The notes: a model not told the origin generated them from the letters alone. 64,000 nucleotides of DNA from Leptospiraceae bacterium (GCA_025059995.1 JANXCF010000003.1:124001-188000); one strand, 5' to 3'. Shown: positions 53,057 through 63,161, counted from the stretch's first letter. Translations and numbers: made by a program.

Positions 53057-54254
53057 AAGGAGTTTCTATTTTTTTTAATACTTGATTAAGCCCTGAACGT
53101 CCTACACAAGAATAAATTTTTGTATGAGTAATTTGGTGTTCTTCTAGATGATATTTTGTTAAAATCGATGTGATTTTTCCTGGTCCAAAATCAATGATAT
53201 AATCAACCGGTTTTTCTTTATTCAAAACTGGAGCTACGGCTTTGTCCCAATATAAAATTTGATTCATCATGGCATCTGCCAAATAAACTGAAAGATTTTC
53301 TATTTCTTGCAAATTGACTCCATCATCGGTAAAAGAAATAACGGGAACTTTAAGATCTTTCCCTGTAATTTTGATTTTTTTACAAACCTCATCATTATAA
53401 AAGTCATAAATTTTTTCCTTCATTGTATCCCAACGATGAAAAGGAATGGAAACGGGAACATAACTCCATTGTATGTGTTTTCTGTGAAATTCATCAAGAT
53501 ATGACTTCCGAAAGAGAACCAAATCCTTTGCATGTCCTGTAATCACAAAGATTGTCTTTGCATTGATCAATGAAATCTTGATAGGAAATTCCAAAACCTC
53601 AGGATACTTTCTATGAAATTCTTCAATATAATTCTCAAGTTCATTGAAGGTAATGTTCGATACAACTGCCATAGGATAAGGAATATCACGATCAACTTTT
53701 AGACTCCATTCTTTTAGCTCATTTGAAACTTTTTGAAAACCATAGGCTTTCTGAGAATAATACCCTGCCATCGTATACCAAACGATAAAGTCAAAAATAA
53801 TTTCTAAAAGGTCTTTTCCTTTTTTTCCCAAAGCAAAAATCACTGCTGCTTGCAGTCCTCCGCTATGACCTGTTGCCGCCAATACATGAGGTAAAAATTC
53901 ATCAGGATCAAAACCATTTTTGATGAAAGCATATAAATTGGCTAATTGGGTGATTTGATTTCCTGGAAAGGTGATAGGACATATAGATAAATATTCATCT
54001 TTTGGTTTCTTATGCTTTTCTAACCAAGACTTTAATGGAAATCTTTCTGGGAAATAAATTTCAACTTCATCTTTTAACTGATCATGATTCATACAGTAAT
54101 CAATAGCCTCAAAAGCTACATAAAAGAATTCTTTTAAATCCTCTCTTTCGTAAAGAATCTGCATTTCCTTCAAAAAGGAATTTCCCTGACCACCGAATTG
54201 AATGAAGAATTTTTTATCATTCAATTTAGCTTCACATAACAAAGATGGCATCAT
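53049..54254 (-). CDS. Stand-alone acyltransferase domain, FAS I type
   Basis: 401 residues. 'FIQFGGQGNSFLKEM' is the AT-domain opening; the nucleophile is S131 in 'ATGHSGGLQAAVIFA' and the catalytic His is in 'VPVSIPFHRW'. 'ISFTDDGVNL' and 'DFGPGKI' fit the end of the domain. The long insert before the active site and the wording resemble the acetyl/malonyl transferase domain of fungal and mycobacterial type I fatty acid synthases more than FabD. It probably loads an acyl-CoA onto ACP. It diverges from the giant carboxylase across 148 bp, which would supply malonyl-CoA or a similar product. Confidence 0.8.
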   Translation of the reverse strand: MMPSLLCEAKLNDKKFFIQFGGQGNSFLKEMQILYEREDLKEFFYVAFEAIDYCMNHDQLKDEVEIYFPERFPLKSWLEKHKKPKDEYLSICPITFPGNQITQLANLYAFIKNGFDPDEFLPHVLAATGHSGGLQAAVIFALGKKGKDLLEIIFDFIVWYTMAGYYSQKAYGFQKVSNELKEWSLKVDRDIPYPMAVVSNITFNELENYIEEFHRKYPEVLEFPIKISLINAKTIFVITGHAKDLVLFRKSYLDEFHRKHIQWSYVPVSIPFHRWDTMKEKIYDFYNDEVCKKIKITGKDLKVPVISFTDDGVNLQEIENLSVYLADAMMNQILYWDKAVAPVLNKEKPVDYIIDFGPGKITSILTKYHLEEHQITHTKIYSCVGRSGLNQVLKKIETPCV

Positions 54255-54402
54255 AAATATTAATCCAAGCTTTTATTGTTTGATATTGAGTCAATTTCAA
54301 TGAATAACGAGATTTTAATTGACATGCTTCATAAAATTAAATAAATAAAAAACTCAAAACTGTATCAAATACATAAAATTACATTTTCGTATGGAGTAGA
54401 AA

Positions 54403-57400
54403 ATGAAAGTAGCTTCAATTGAAACAGAATTACTCATTAATGAAATTATCAAGCAAATAGAAATCATTAAAAAGCTTAATCCAGGCATTGAAAACATTCA
54501 AGAGCCCAAAAAACGAGATGGAAAATTAAAAAAAGTCCTTATCTCAAATAGAGGCGAGATTGCAAAACGCTTTTTTCTTTCCCTCAAGGAAGAGTCCATT
54601 CCTTCGGTTGCCGTTGTAACTGATCCTGATCGTGGCCAGTCATGGTATGAAACTGCTGATGAAGTGATTTTTATTGGAAATGCCATGAATTATGTTCGCA
54701 TCCCTACTATCATAGCAGCAGCAATCCTTTCTAAATCAAATGCGATTTACCCAGGTTATGGGTTTTTATCCGAAAACCCTGATTTTGTTGATTCCATCAA
54801 AATTGCTTCTGAATACTTTCAACGAGAAATCATATTCATGGGTCCTGATTCTTCCATCATGAGGAAAGTTGGAAATAAACTTGATGCTCGCAACTTAGCA
54901 AAACAATATGGAGTTTCTCTTTTTGAGGGAACTGATTCCATTCAATCTTTGGAACAAGCCTATACTGAAGCAGAACGGATTGGATACCCTGTCATCGTGA
55001 AGTTAAATGCTGGCGGTGGTGGAAAAGGAATGCAAGCAGTCTTCAAAAAAGAAGATTTAGCTCCTGCCATTGAATCTTGCAGAAGAATTGGAAAGACCTT
55101 GTATGATGACGATAGCTTTTATTTAGAAAAATTTATAGTCAATCCTGTACATATTGAAGTCCAAATATTTAATGGTTTAGCTGTTGGACTTCGAAAGTGT
55201 GCCGTTCAAAGAAGAAATCAAAAAATCATCGAAGAAACTGGTGATACCTTTCTATCAAACTATACGAAACTGTCTTTCTTGGCAGCAGCAGAAAACATGG
55301 CTCGGATTTCAGGTTATAGCAATGGCGGTGGAGCTGGAACCGTGGAATTTCTTTATGACCCTGACACCGATACATACGGATTTTTGGAAATGAATACTCG
55401 TCTTCAGGTTGAACACCCTGTCACAGATCAGACTTTGGGGATAGACTTAGCAAAATGGCAAATCCTTCTCTTTGATGGAAGAGAACATGAAATCCCCTAC
55501 GAGAAAGTGTTAGAAAGAAGATTCATCAACCAAGAACATACGATTGAATGTAGGGTTTATGCAGAGGATCCAGAAAATCAATATTCCCCTACTCCAGGTA
55601 AAATTGAAGATTTAGATTTACCTACTTTCAATGGAGTTCGTTGTGATTTTGGTTTTCGTCGTGGAGATCGAATTCTACCTGATTATGACCCTATGATTGG
55701 TAAGGTCATAGCTTGGGGTTCTACAAGAAAAGAAGCTGTTGTGCGAATGGAAAGAGCTCTCAATGAACTTTATATCCGTGGCGTCACATCAAATTTGAAT
55801 CAACTCTTAAGAATCATACGCTCTGATGTATTTCGCAAAGGTGACTATAGCAACCGCATTTTGCTTGATTATCAAGAGCTATGTTATCCTGTATTAGAAG
55901 AAAATCTACTTATTCAATGCAGTATTTTTAGTGCAATCACGGAATATGTAAGAACTATACAAGAAAAAGTAAATGAACTTTTCCAAAATAGAGACTTGGA
56001 GGTAATCCTAAACAAAGCTGAATTATTTCAACTGCCTGATAGCTACGATGCAGAACTATACGGAAATAAATATCTAATCCAATTCTTACAAAATGGCTTA
56101 GAAGAGTTTGAGGTTTTCGTTAATGAAATTTATTTTGGCAATATCAAATTTCTACCTTCTTTATCAATAGGAGATGACTACACTGTTCGTTATCAAAATA
56201 AGACCTATACCATTCGTGTAGATAGAAGACATGCCTACAATATAGTTCGTTTCAATGATGATGAAGGGAAAGTACACTACTACAAAGTAAGAATTAGTTC
56301 CAAAGGCGATACAGGTAAAAAGGATCCTATAGGGTTGATTCGTTCTCCTATCCAAGGCACGTTTGTGAAATTTATGGATGATGTTCGAATTGGAAGCAAA
56401 GTAAAAGCTGGCCAACCCATCATCATTTTATCGGCTATGAAGATGGAATCTACGATTAAATCTCCAATTGATGGAACAATTGAATATCTTATTGAAAATG
56501 GTGATCCCAACAGATTAATTTTATCAAAAACCGCAGATGGAAAAATCATCGGAAAATCCATTAGTGAAGGTGAGGTTTTATTTTACGTAAAACCTGATAA
56601 AATCGAGGTATCTAATGAAAATGAAACTACTTATACTAAAATTCATATCAATCCAACTACCGACAACCAAGAGAAATTAGATTACTTTATTGTATCGAAG
56701 AAGGAAGAAGAAATACAATCCAACATAGATACCCTATTCCCATCGATAATCAGGATTTTAGAAAATATCTATTTAGGCTTTAATATCGAGAACAAGAATT
56801 TGGTCAATAAAATCATTCACATTTTAAAGACATTACCTAAAAATTATGACATTAGCAAAATCTTTAACGAAAAACTCTTTCTTGATTTGATACTAACTTA
56901 TAGTGAAATCAAAAGATTATTCTCACCATTAATTGTAACTAAGTCTTCTTATTTTAGAGAAACGTTTCGTTTGTTTAACAACTGGGAAAATTTTTCTTAT
57001 CAACCATCAGCTAACTATTTATTTGTAATTAATGAAATTTTTAAAAGATATGATGTAACGGACTGGAGATCAACCTCAGAAGAAAACCAGCGAATTTCTA
57101 AAAAAGCATTCTACTTTATCTTGAGGGCTTTTCAAGCTACAAGAGAATATATCGAACCCATTTTATTGATCTTAGATATAATTGGTGGGTTCAAACGACC
57201 TTCGAACGCTTTGAAAAATACTTTGCGTAAATTTGTTAATCAAGAAGAAGCAGAACAAGACCTAACCATTGCAGAGAAAATAACTGAAACCTTAAGCAAA
57301 TTAGGCATCTCTCGTTGGAGCATTGAGCTGGTGTATTGGGTATCAAGAAAATACCTTCAAGATTTAAGAAAAATCACTTCTGATCCTCTTTATTATCCTC

Positions 57401-60240
57401 ACATCTCGAGAGAAGAAATAAGAAAAAACATAGAAGAATCTCTAAAACAACCATACAACGACCTTATTCCCGATAATTTAATCATCAAACCACTAACCAG
57501 AAAAGTTTTAGAAAAGAAAATTCAATTCTTAGGAAATCGGTATACAATCCAACGTTTATACTCTCCAATTTCAAATGTCTTGATTTATTTACTAAAAGAA
57601 GGTGAGAAGGAGTTCTATTTTGTATTTGGAATAGTAGAAAAAGTCATACCAACGTATGACAAAGATGGTAATCTAGTTGGCAGTGAGAATGTGGAAATAG
57701 CCAATATCAACGCTGTGAAAGTTCTAAACTCCTATCAATCCATCAATAAAAAACATGGTAATTATTTAGATATAATTGTAGTCGATGAGGAATTAATTTT
57801 GGATTTATCTTCCGAGTCCAAAATAATATTCAATTATGATGTTTTGACGAATATGATGTTTCGTCTTTTACCATTTTTCAATGATCCTGCGATCACGAAT
57901 AACATTGTTTCTGTCATATGCAAAACACCTAACAGCGAAGAACTCATAGAAAAGCAATTTTACGTAACTCAAAAAGAGAAAAAAGTAATTCTAAATATTC
58001 TAACTGATGAAAATCCCATATCGCCTTATTTTAATCCTAAAACAGAAGATACAAAAACTTCACATGTATACCGTTTAGGGAAATGGCCTGTTGAGTTATG
58101 GGTGAGAGAATGTTTTGATGTTGGTTCTTATAAAGAAATAAGAATCCCTGGTATTGATTATCAAAACACTCCTGATGAAGTAATCCCCGTTGGAAGTAAA
58201 ATCTACGAAGGAAAAATGAATAAGATACCTGCCATTTTTTATCTAAAAGACTCACGGATTAGTGGAGGAGCTACAGGAGATTTAGAAGGTTTGAAGTACG
58301 TAGCTGCTTGTTGGTTGGCTAGTGTCAAAGGATATCCTCTTTATGTTTTTAATGATGGTGCAGGAGCAAACATTCGACAAGGTATGGTCTCATTAAATCG
58401 CGCGGCGGAAGGCTTTTTCATGAATGCTCTCATTGGTGGTAATTATTCTCCGAAAAAAATCTATGAATATATCAAAATTCATGACGATGGCAAAATCTTA
58501 GAAGTTATTAACAAAATAAATCAAATGCTTAGCATAAAAGAAGAAGAATTACCCACAACACCAAATACATTTATTGTTGCTGTAGGTGTGGGTTCATCTA
58601 CAGGATTGGATGTATATGGTTCTTCTCAAGCTGCCATTCAAGTTATGGTAGATGACGAACAATCCTACCGAGTTTTGACAGGTTCTGCTGTGATTAAATC
58701 CGTCACCGGAGAAGACCTCACCAACTACGAAATTGGTGGTGCAAGGGTAATGAGCCGACTTACAGGTACAGTGGATCTTGTTGCGAGGAGTAATATTCAT
58801 CTTTTGGTAATTCTTAAAAGTATCCATGAACTTTTTGCAAAAGGACAAAAACTACAAACTATCCAAAGAAAACCAATTGATTACAAAACAAAACTCAACC
58901 CTGATGACGTATTAAATGCTGACATCATTAGAGCTAATTCAGATCATGGTAAATATATCCCCTTCAAAGAAGAATATTATGGTTCTGGTGCTTTGATAGG
59001 AGGCTTCGCAAAAATCGCTGGCAGACCCATCCTGATTATGGGTCCAAGAAACCGGTTTGGACTACGTTCCTATCAATCTTTGCTTCGTGCTATTGATCTT
59101 TTGATTACAGCCAGAAAATTAAATTCTGATCAAATTATTGTTGTTGGTGATGAATGGTTTATTGAAACCCCACGAACTGATTCACTAACCCTTCGAGCAA
59201 GGCAAGATTTCCTAAAATTAATGACCATTAAAGCTGGAACAAGAATCCACATTGCTACGACAGTTAGAGGACTTCAAAAGATCATGCTTCATTCAGGAGC
59301 TGATGCTTTGATCTTTATAAGAAATCGAAGTTTTAGCGAAAAAGAAGAAGAATTCATCAAAAACTCTTCTACTCATGTAGTCCATTCATACGAAGAAGCT
59401 TTTGATCTATCACTAAAAATCATTCAACTTCTCTCAGAAAAAAATGAATCAGAAAAAATCATACCACCATCCAAAGAACCTATAATTCCCGAGAATCCTG
59501 CCATGCCATTCGATATAATTGAGAATGTAATCTCACGGGTTTTTGATGAAGGAACGTTTATCGAATGGTGGAAAGAAATGAATGATCCTCAAAAAGGTCC
59601 GAGCTTAATCACTGGCTTTGCAAAACTCAACGGGAAGACTGTAGGTATCTTAGCAGATCAGCCAGCTATTTTAGGAGGAGCTCCAGATGCACCTGGAACC
59701 GAAAAATTCCGAATATTTACTGAACTGATAGAAAGAAATAAAGTACCTTTAATTATGATTTCGAATGCTCCAGGATTCTTACCAGGAACAAAACAAGAAA
59801 GACTGCGTATCCAACAAATTGGTGGAAGATCCTTGGACGTAAATGTTTTATCGACCATACCTGTTGTTTCCGTCACACTGAATCAAAACTACGGAGGAAG
59901 ACAAATTCATGCATTCAGTAAATTCTTAAGACCTTGTATTATTTCTTTCTCATTAAAAAATTCCATTTTAGCTGTGATGGGTGCTGATTCTGCTTTTGAC
60001 CTGTTCTATGGGAAAAAATATAATGAGCTCAAATCTCAAGGAAAACATCAAGAAGCCGAAGAAATGAGAAGTAATTATATAAAAGACTTTAATGAAAAAG
60101 CAAAAGCTGAAAATGATGCCTATAAAACAAACGTCTTGGATTTCATGATTGAAGATATAAAAGAATTAAGGCAGGCTTTGATAAAAGGATTAGATATGGC
60201 AATAGAGAAAAATAAACTATTAGAAAATGTGATTTGTTAG
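54403..60240 (+). CDS. Single-chain multidomain acyl-CoA carboxylase (BC-BCCP-CT)
   Basis: 1945 residues. Biotin carboxylase, about 45-500: 'VLISNRGEIAKRF', ATP-grasp 'NAGGGGKGMQAV' and 'LQVEHPVTDQTLG'. BCCP, about 640-730, with biotinyl Lys K680 in 'LSAMKMEST'. A central region of about 500 residues (740-1240) has no recognised motif. Carboxyltransferase N-half, about 1270-1500: 'SGGATGDLEGLKYVAACW', 'NDGAGANIRQGMVSLN', 'GEDLTNYEIGGA'. CT C-half, about 1690-1890: 'GILADQPAILGGAPDAPG', 'APGFLPGTKQE', 'QNYGGRQIHAFS'. The order equals that of eukaryotic acetyl-CoA carboxylase and differs from the split bacterial enzyme. Acetyl-CoA is the likely substrate by analogy; propionyl- or long-chain acyl-CoA is possible. 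GGAG lies near the ATG; monocistronic. Confidence 0.93.
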   Translation: MKVASIETELLINEIIKQIEIIKKLNPGIENIQEPKKRDGKLKKVLISNRGEIAKRFFLSLKEESIPSVAVVTDPDRGQSWYETADEVIFIGNAMNYVRIPTIIAAAILSKSNAIYPGYGFLSENPDFVDSIKIASEYFQREIIFMGPDSSIMRKVGNKLDARNLAKQYGVSLFEGTDSIQSLEQAYTEAERIGYPVIVKLNAGGGGKGMQAVFKKEDLAPAIESCRRIGKTLYDDDSFYLEKFIVNPVHIEVQIFNGLAVGLRKCAVQRRNQKIIEETGDTFLSNYTKLSFLAAAENMARISGYSNGGGAGTVEFLYDPDTDTYGFLEMNTRLQVEHPVTDQTLGIDLAKWQILLFDGREHEIPYEKVLERRFINQEHTIECRVYAEDPENQYSPTPGKIEDLDLPTFNGVRCDFGFRRGDRILPDYDPMIGKVIAWGSTRKEAVVRMERALNELYIRGVTSNLNQLLRIIRSDVFRKGDYSNRILLDYQELCYPVLEENLLIQCSIFSAITEYVRTIQEKVNELFQNRDLEVILNKAELFQLPDSYDAELYGNKYLIQFLQNGLEEFEVFVNEIYFGNIKFLPSLSIGDDYTVRYQNKTYTIRVDRRHAYNIVRFNDDEGKVHYYKVRISSKGDTGKKDPIGLIRSPIQGTFVKFMDDVRIGSKVKAGQPIIILSAMKMESTIKSPIDGTIEYLIENGDPNRLILSKTADGKIIGKSISEGEVLFYVKPDKIEVSNENETTYTKIHINPTTDNQEKLDYFIVSKKEEEIQSNIDTLFPSIIRILENIYLGFNIENKNLVNKIIHILKTLPKNYDISKIFNEKLFLDLILTYSEIKRLFSPLIVTKSSYFRETFRLFNNWENFSYQPSANYLFVINEIFKRYDVTDWRSTSEENQRISKKAFYFILRAFQATREYIEPILLILDIIGGFKRPSNALKNTLRKFVNQEEAEQDLTIAEKITETLSKLGISRWSIELVYWVSRKYLQDLRKITSDPLYYPHISREEIRKNIEESLKQPYNDLIPDNLIIKPLTRKVLEKKIQFLGNRYTIQRLYSPISNVLIYLLKEGEKEFYFVFGIVEKVIPTYDKDGNLVGSENVEIANINAVKVLNSYQSINKKHGNYLDIIVVDEELILDLSSESKIIFNYDVLTNMMFRLLPFFNDPAITNNIVSVICKTPNSEELIEKQFYVTQKEKKVILNILTDENPISPYFNPKTEDTKTSHVYRLGKWPVELWVRECFDVGSYKEIRIPGIDYQNTPDEVIPVGSKIYEGKMNKIPAIFYLKDSRISGGATGDLEGLKYVAACWLASVKGYPLYVFNDGAGANIRQGMVSLNRAAEGFFMNALIGGNYSPKKIYEYIKIHDDGKILEVINKINQMLSIKEEELPTTPNTFIVAVGVGSSTGLDVYGSSQAAIQVMVDDEQSYRVLTGSAVIKSVTGEDLTNYEIGGARVMSRLTGTVDLVARSNIHLLVILKSIHELFAKGQKLQTIQRKPIDYKTKLNPDDVLNADIIRANSDHGKYIPFKEEYYGSGALIGGFAKIAGRPILIMGPRNRFGLRSYQSLLRAIDLLITARKLNSDQIIVVGDEWFIETPRTDSLTLRARQDFLKLMTIKAGTRIHIATTVRGLQKIMLHSGADALIFIRNRSFSEKEEEFIKNSSTHVVHSYEEAFDLSLKIIQLLSEKNESEKIIPPSKEPIIPENPAMPFDIIENVISRVFDEGTFIEWWKEMNDPQKGPSLITGFAKLNGKTVGILADQPAILGGAPDAPGTEKFRIFTELIERNKVPLIMISNAPGFLPGTKQERLRIQQIGGRSLDVNVLSTIPVVSVTLNQNYGGRQIHAFSKFLRPCIISFSLKNSILAVMGADSAFDLFYGKKYNELKSQGKHQEAEEMRSNYIKDFNEKAKAENDAYKTNVLDFMIEDIKELRQALIKGLDMAIEKNKLLENVIC

Positions 60241-60250
60241 TTTTTATTTT

Positions 60251-61291
60251 CTATTTTCGAAAACTGATGGCTTCTTGATAGGTTATGGAGTATGCGTTTT
60301 GATAATCTTCCTTTCGTATAGGACAATTATGAATCTTACAAATTTTGCAGTATTCTCTATTACACGGATCAATGTGGGAGTGAAACTCCCCTTTGATCTT
60401 GGCATGATGGATCACTTTTTCTTCGAATTCATGAACTAATCTGTTAGCTTCGTGAACAGAGTAGAACTCGGGAACCACTAAGTGAATATCGATGTGATAA
60501 TAACTTCCCGATTGTAAAATTCTTGAACCATGAACTGTGATAATTCTTTCATCGTTTATCTCATTAATAGCCTTAATGATGGTATTCAAAACTTCCGAAT
60601 TTTCTGAGTCCATCAATTTTGAAATTGAACTAAGAACAATTTTTATTCCTGTATAAAACAACCATAACCCAAAAATCAAAGAGACAATGGGGTCAAAATA
60701 AACTATACCACTAATCATGACTAAAATAAGCCCAATCAAAACACCAATAGTTGTATAGAAATCAGAGAGTAAGTGATAGCCATCTGCTATGATGGCTTCT
60801 GAAGTATATTTTTTTCCATTACGAATGAGAAATAATCCTAATATGCCATTGAGAATACCTGCAAGGGAATTAATTAAAAGTCCTTTTGTGATTTCCTTCA
60901 ATTCTATCCCAATAAAGAATTTTTCAATTGATTCATAGATAATTAAAACACTTGCAAGTAAAATCAATCCTCCTTCAAAAAGGGATGAAAAAAACTCAAT
61001 TTTGCCGTGTCCATACGGATGATCTTTATCAGCTGGTCTATTCCCATAGACAATAGCAAATAAAGCAAAAGTCCCAGCCATGATGTTCACAAAGCTTTCT
61101 AATGCATCTGACTTTAAAGCCATTGAACCTGTAAGATAATATGCCCATAGTTTTAAAAATAAAATTCCGAAATTTGCTATTACAACAAAAATCATAAAGC
61201 GGATCAAAATCTGATTTTCTTTATAAACATTTGTTAATTCATTAGCCCAGTTGTTGAGGATTTCAATGAAATTCTTTTCTGTAAATTTCAT
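60251..61291 (-). CDS. Cation diffusion facilitator with four-Cys C-terminal tail
   Basis: 346 residues. Six membrane helices carry the metal sites 'LKSDALESFVNI' and 'ADGYHLLSDFYTT', with 'HPYGHGKIEFFSS' between. The cytoplasmic domain includes 'HIDIHLVVPEFYSVHEANRLVHEFE'. Exports Zn, Fe or a similar divalent metal in exchange for protons. After the last His motif ('HSHIDP') comes C310-x4-C315-x2-C318-x4-C323, enough for an extra metal site or sensor. Convergent with the carboxylase, 10 bp apart. Confidence 0.93.
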   Translation of the reverse strand: MKFTEKNFIEILNNWANELTNVYKENQILIRFMIFVVIANFGILFLKLWAYYLTGSMALKSDALESFVNIMAGTFALFAIVYGNRPADKDHPYGHGKIEFFSSLFEGGLILLASVLIIYESIEKFFIGIELKEITKGLLINSLAGILNGILGLFLIRNGKKYTSEAIIADGYHLLSDFYTTIGVLIGLILVMISGIVYFDPIVSLIFGLWLFYTGIKIVLSSISKLMDSENSEVLNTIIKAINEINDERIITVHGSRILQSGSYYHIDIHLVVPEFYSVHEANRLVHEFEEKVIHHAKIKGEFHSHIDPCNREYCKICKIHNCPIRKEDYQNAYSITYQEAISFRK

Positions 61292-61384
61292 ATTCTCTTT
61301 GACCTCAAAACAAAAAAAGATTATTTATAAAAAAGAAATAACAAAAATCCAAAGCCTTGAAATCTTTTACAAAAATAAAACATA

Positions 61385-62455
61385 ATGAGTCTAAATTTCA
61401 ATATGAACCCGAAAGAAAGAAAGGTTAGTATAGCTCCAATGATGGATTGGACCGATCGTCATTTTCGTTACTTTATCAGACTCATCTCAAAATATGTGGT
61501 TTTGTATACAGAAATGATTCCTGAGAATTCTCTTGTTTTCAATGAACACCATCCTAAGAAACTAAAAGAAATTTTAGATTTCCATCCGAGAGAAAAACCC
61601 TTGATTTTTCAAATTGGCGGTTCCCGAATTGAATTTATAAAAAGATGGATTGAACTGATAGAAAAATGGGGTTATGATGGGATAAACATCAATGCAGGAT
61701 GTCCGAGTAGCAAAGTTCAAAACGCAAACTTTGGTGTCATTTTGATGAACGACCCCCACAAAGTAGGAAAAATGATCAAAGAAATCCAAAGACATACTAA
61801 TTTACCTGTGTCCATCAAACATCGTTTAGGTTTTAGATCCAATCAAATTGACAAAACTCAATATGAGGATTTAAAAAACTTTATTGAAACTACATCCCAG
61901 TATGGTTGTAGGCATTACATTATCCATGCAAGGTTTGCTTTTTTAGAAAACTACAGCCCAAAACAGAATCGTTCCATTCCACCATTAATGTATGATTGGG
62001 TATATCGAGTCAAATCAGAATTCCCTAAGCTCCATATTGAAATTAATGGTGGCATCTCCTCTATACAAGAAATCCAAAGGCATTTAGAACATGTTGATAG
62101 TGTCATGATTGGAAGAGCTGCCTATGAAAATCCCTATTTTCTCAAAGACATTGATTTTCTGTTTCTTAAAGAAGGGTCTCAAAAAAGTAAAATCGAAATC
62201 TTTCGTTCATTTTATTCATACGTAATTGAACAACTCGAGGAAGGTATATACCCACACCAAGTAATCAAACATACATTTGGTTTATTTTATGGAGAAAAAA
62301 ATGCGAAAAGATGGAAAACTCTTCTTTGGGATAATCTCTTGATGCTAAAAAAGAAACCCATTCATCAAATCCAAAAACAAGAAGTAATAGAGATTTTAGA
62401 AAACTCACTATCAATATTTTTTAAATCAAATGAAATCCCCTATACGAAAAAGTAG
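61385..62455 (+). CDS. dusA: tRNA-dihydrouridine synthase A
   Basis: 356 residues. FMN-dependent TIM barrel. 'SIAPMMDWTDRHFRYFIR', 'NINAGCPSSKVQ' with catalytic C106, 'VSIKHRLGF', 'HARFAFLENYSPKQNRSIPPL' and 'GRAAYENPYFL' mark the DusA group, which reduces U20/U20a of tRNA. ATG 61385 is followed by an in-frame ATG six codons later; either could be used. Overlaps nfi by 26 bp. Confidence 0.95.
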   Translation: MSLNFNMNPKERKVSIAPMMDWTDRHFRYFIRLISKYVVLYTEMIPENSLVFNEHHPKKLKEILDFHPREKPLIFQIGGSRIEFIKRWIELIEKWGYDGININAGCPSSKVQNANFGVILMNDPHKVGKMIKEIQRHTNLPVSIKHRLGFRSNQIDKTQYEDLKNFIETTSQYGCRHYIIHARFAFLENYSPKQNRSIPPLMYDWVYRVKSEFPKLHIEINGGISSIQEIQRHLEHVDSVMIGRAAYENPYFLKDIDFLFLKEGSQKSKIEIFRSFYSYVIEQLEEGIYPHQVIKHTFGLFYGEKNAKRWKTLLWDNLLMLKKKPIHQIQKQEVIEILENSLSIFFKSNEIPYTKK

Positions 62456-63161
62456 TTTATTTCTATTAAAAAAGGCAATTGAAGAATACCAACAAGAAAA
62501 AAGCCTAAGATTAGCTCAAAAGATTCAAAATCAATATGCCAAAGTGGTGTTGAAACAACTTCCAAAATGGAAAAATTTACAACCCAGCAATAACTTAATC
62601 GTTGCTGGTATTGATGTGGCTATCAAACCAAATACCCAAGATGCTATTGCTGGGATTGTGATTCTTGATTCTCATCACAAGATATTCCAACAATACTATG
62701 TTAAAAAAAACCTAATATTTCCTTACATTCCTGGATTTCTTTCTTTTCGAGAGGTAGAAATTCTTATTGAGCTATTCGAAAATATTCATATAGTTCCAGA
62801 TGTTTTGTTTATTGATGGTCAAGGTATTGCACATCCGAGGTTTGTTGGGATTGCAGTGCACTTAGGAATCATTTTGAACCTTCCTACTATTGGAGTAGGA
62901 AAAACAAAACTGATTGGTCAATACAAAAACTTTGCATTAAAAAAAGGAAATTATGAAAAACTGATATATAAAAACACCCACATAGGATGGGCTGTATGTA
63001 CCAGAGATGATTCCCAACCAATTTTTGTTTCACCGGGCTGGAAGGTGAGCATGACGTCGGCTCTGGAACTTACGTTAGCTTTTTCAAAATACAAAATCCC
63101 TGAACCAACAAGAATTGCCCATAATTACGTAAATTCAGTGAGAAAATCCTTCTTTGGTTGA
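62430..63161 (+). CDS. nfi: Endonuclease V
   Basis: 243 residues. Cuts DNA next to deaminated bases, mainly inosine. The RNase H-like active site is visible: D62 in 'VAGIDVAI', E108 in 'SFREVEI' and D129 in 'LFIDGQGIAHPR'. 'FPYIPGFLSFRE', 'PTIGVGKTKLIG' and 'FVSPGWKVSM' are also typical. The start lies inside dusA, and the stop overlaps the convergent thioesterase gene by 27 bp. Confidence 0.95.
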   Translation: MKSPIRKSSLFLLKKAIEEYQQEKSLRLAQKIQNQYAKVVLKQLPKWKNLQPSNNLIVAGIDVAIKPNTQDAIAGIVILDSHHKIFQQYYVKKNLIFPYIPGFLSFREVEILIELFENIHIVPDVLFIDGQGIAHPRFVGIAVHLGIILNLPTIGVGKTKLIGQYKNFALKKGNYEKLIYKNTHIGWAVCTRDDSQPIFVSPGWKVSMTSALELTLAFSKYKIPEPTRIAHNYVNSVRKSFFG

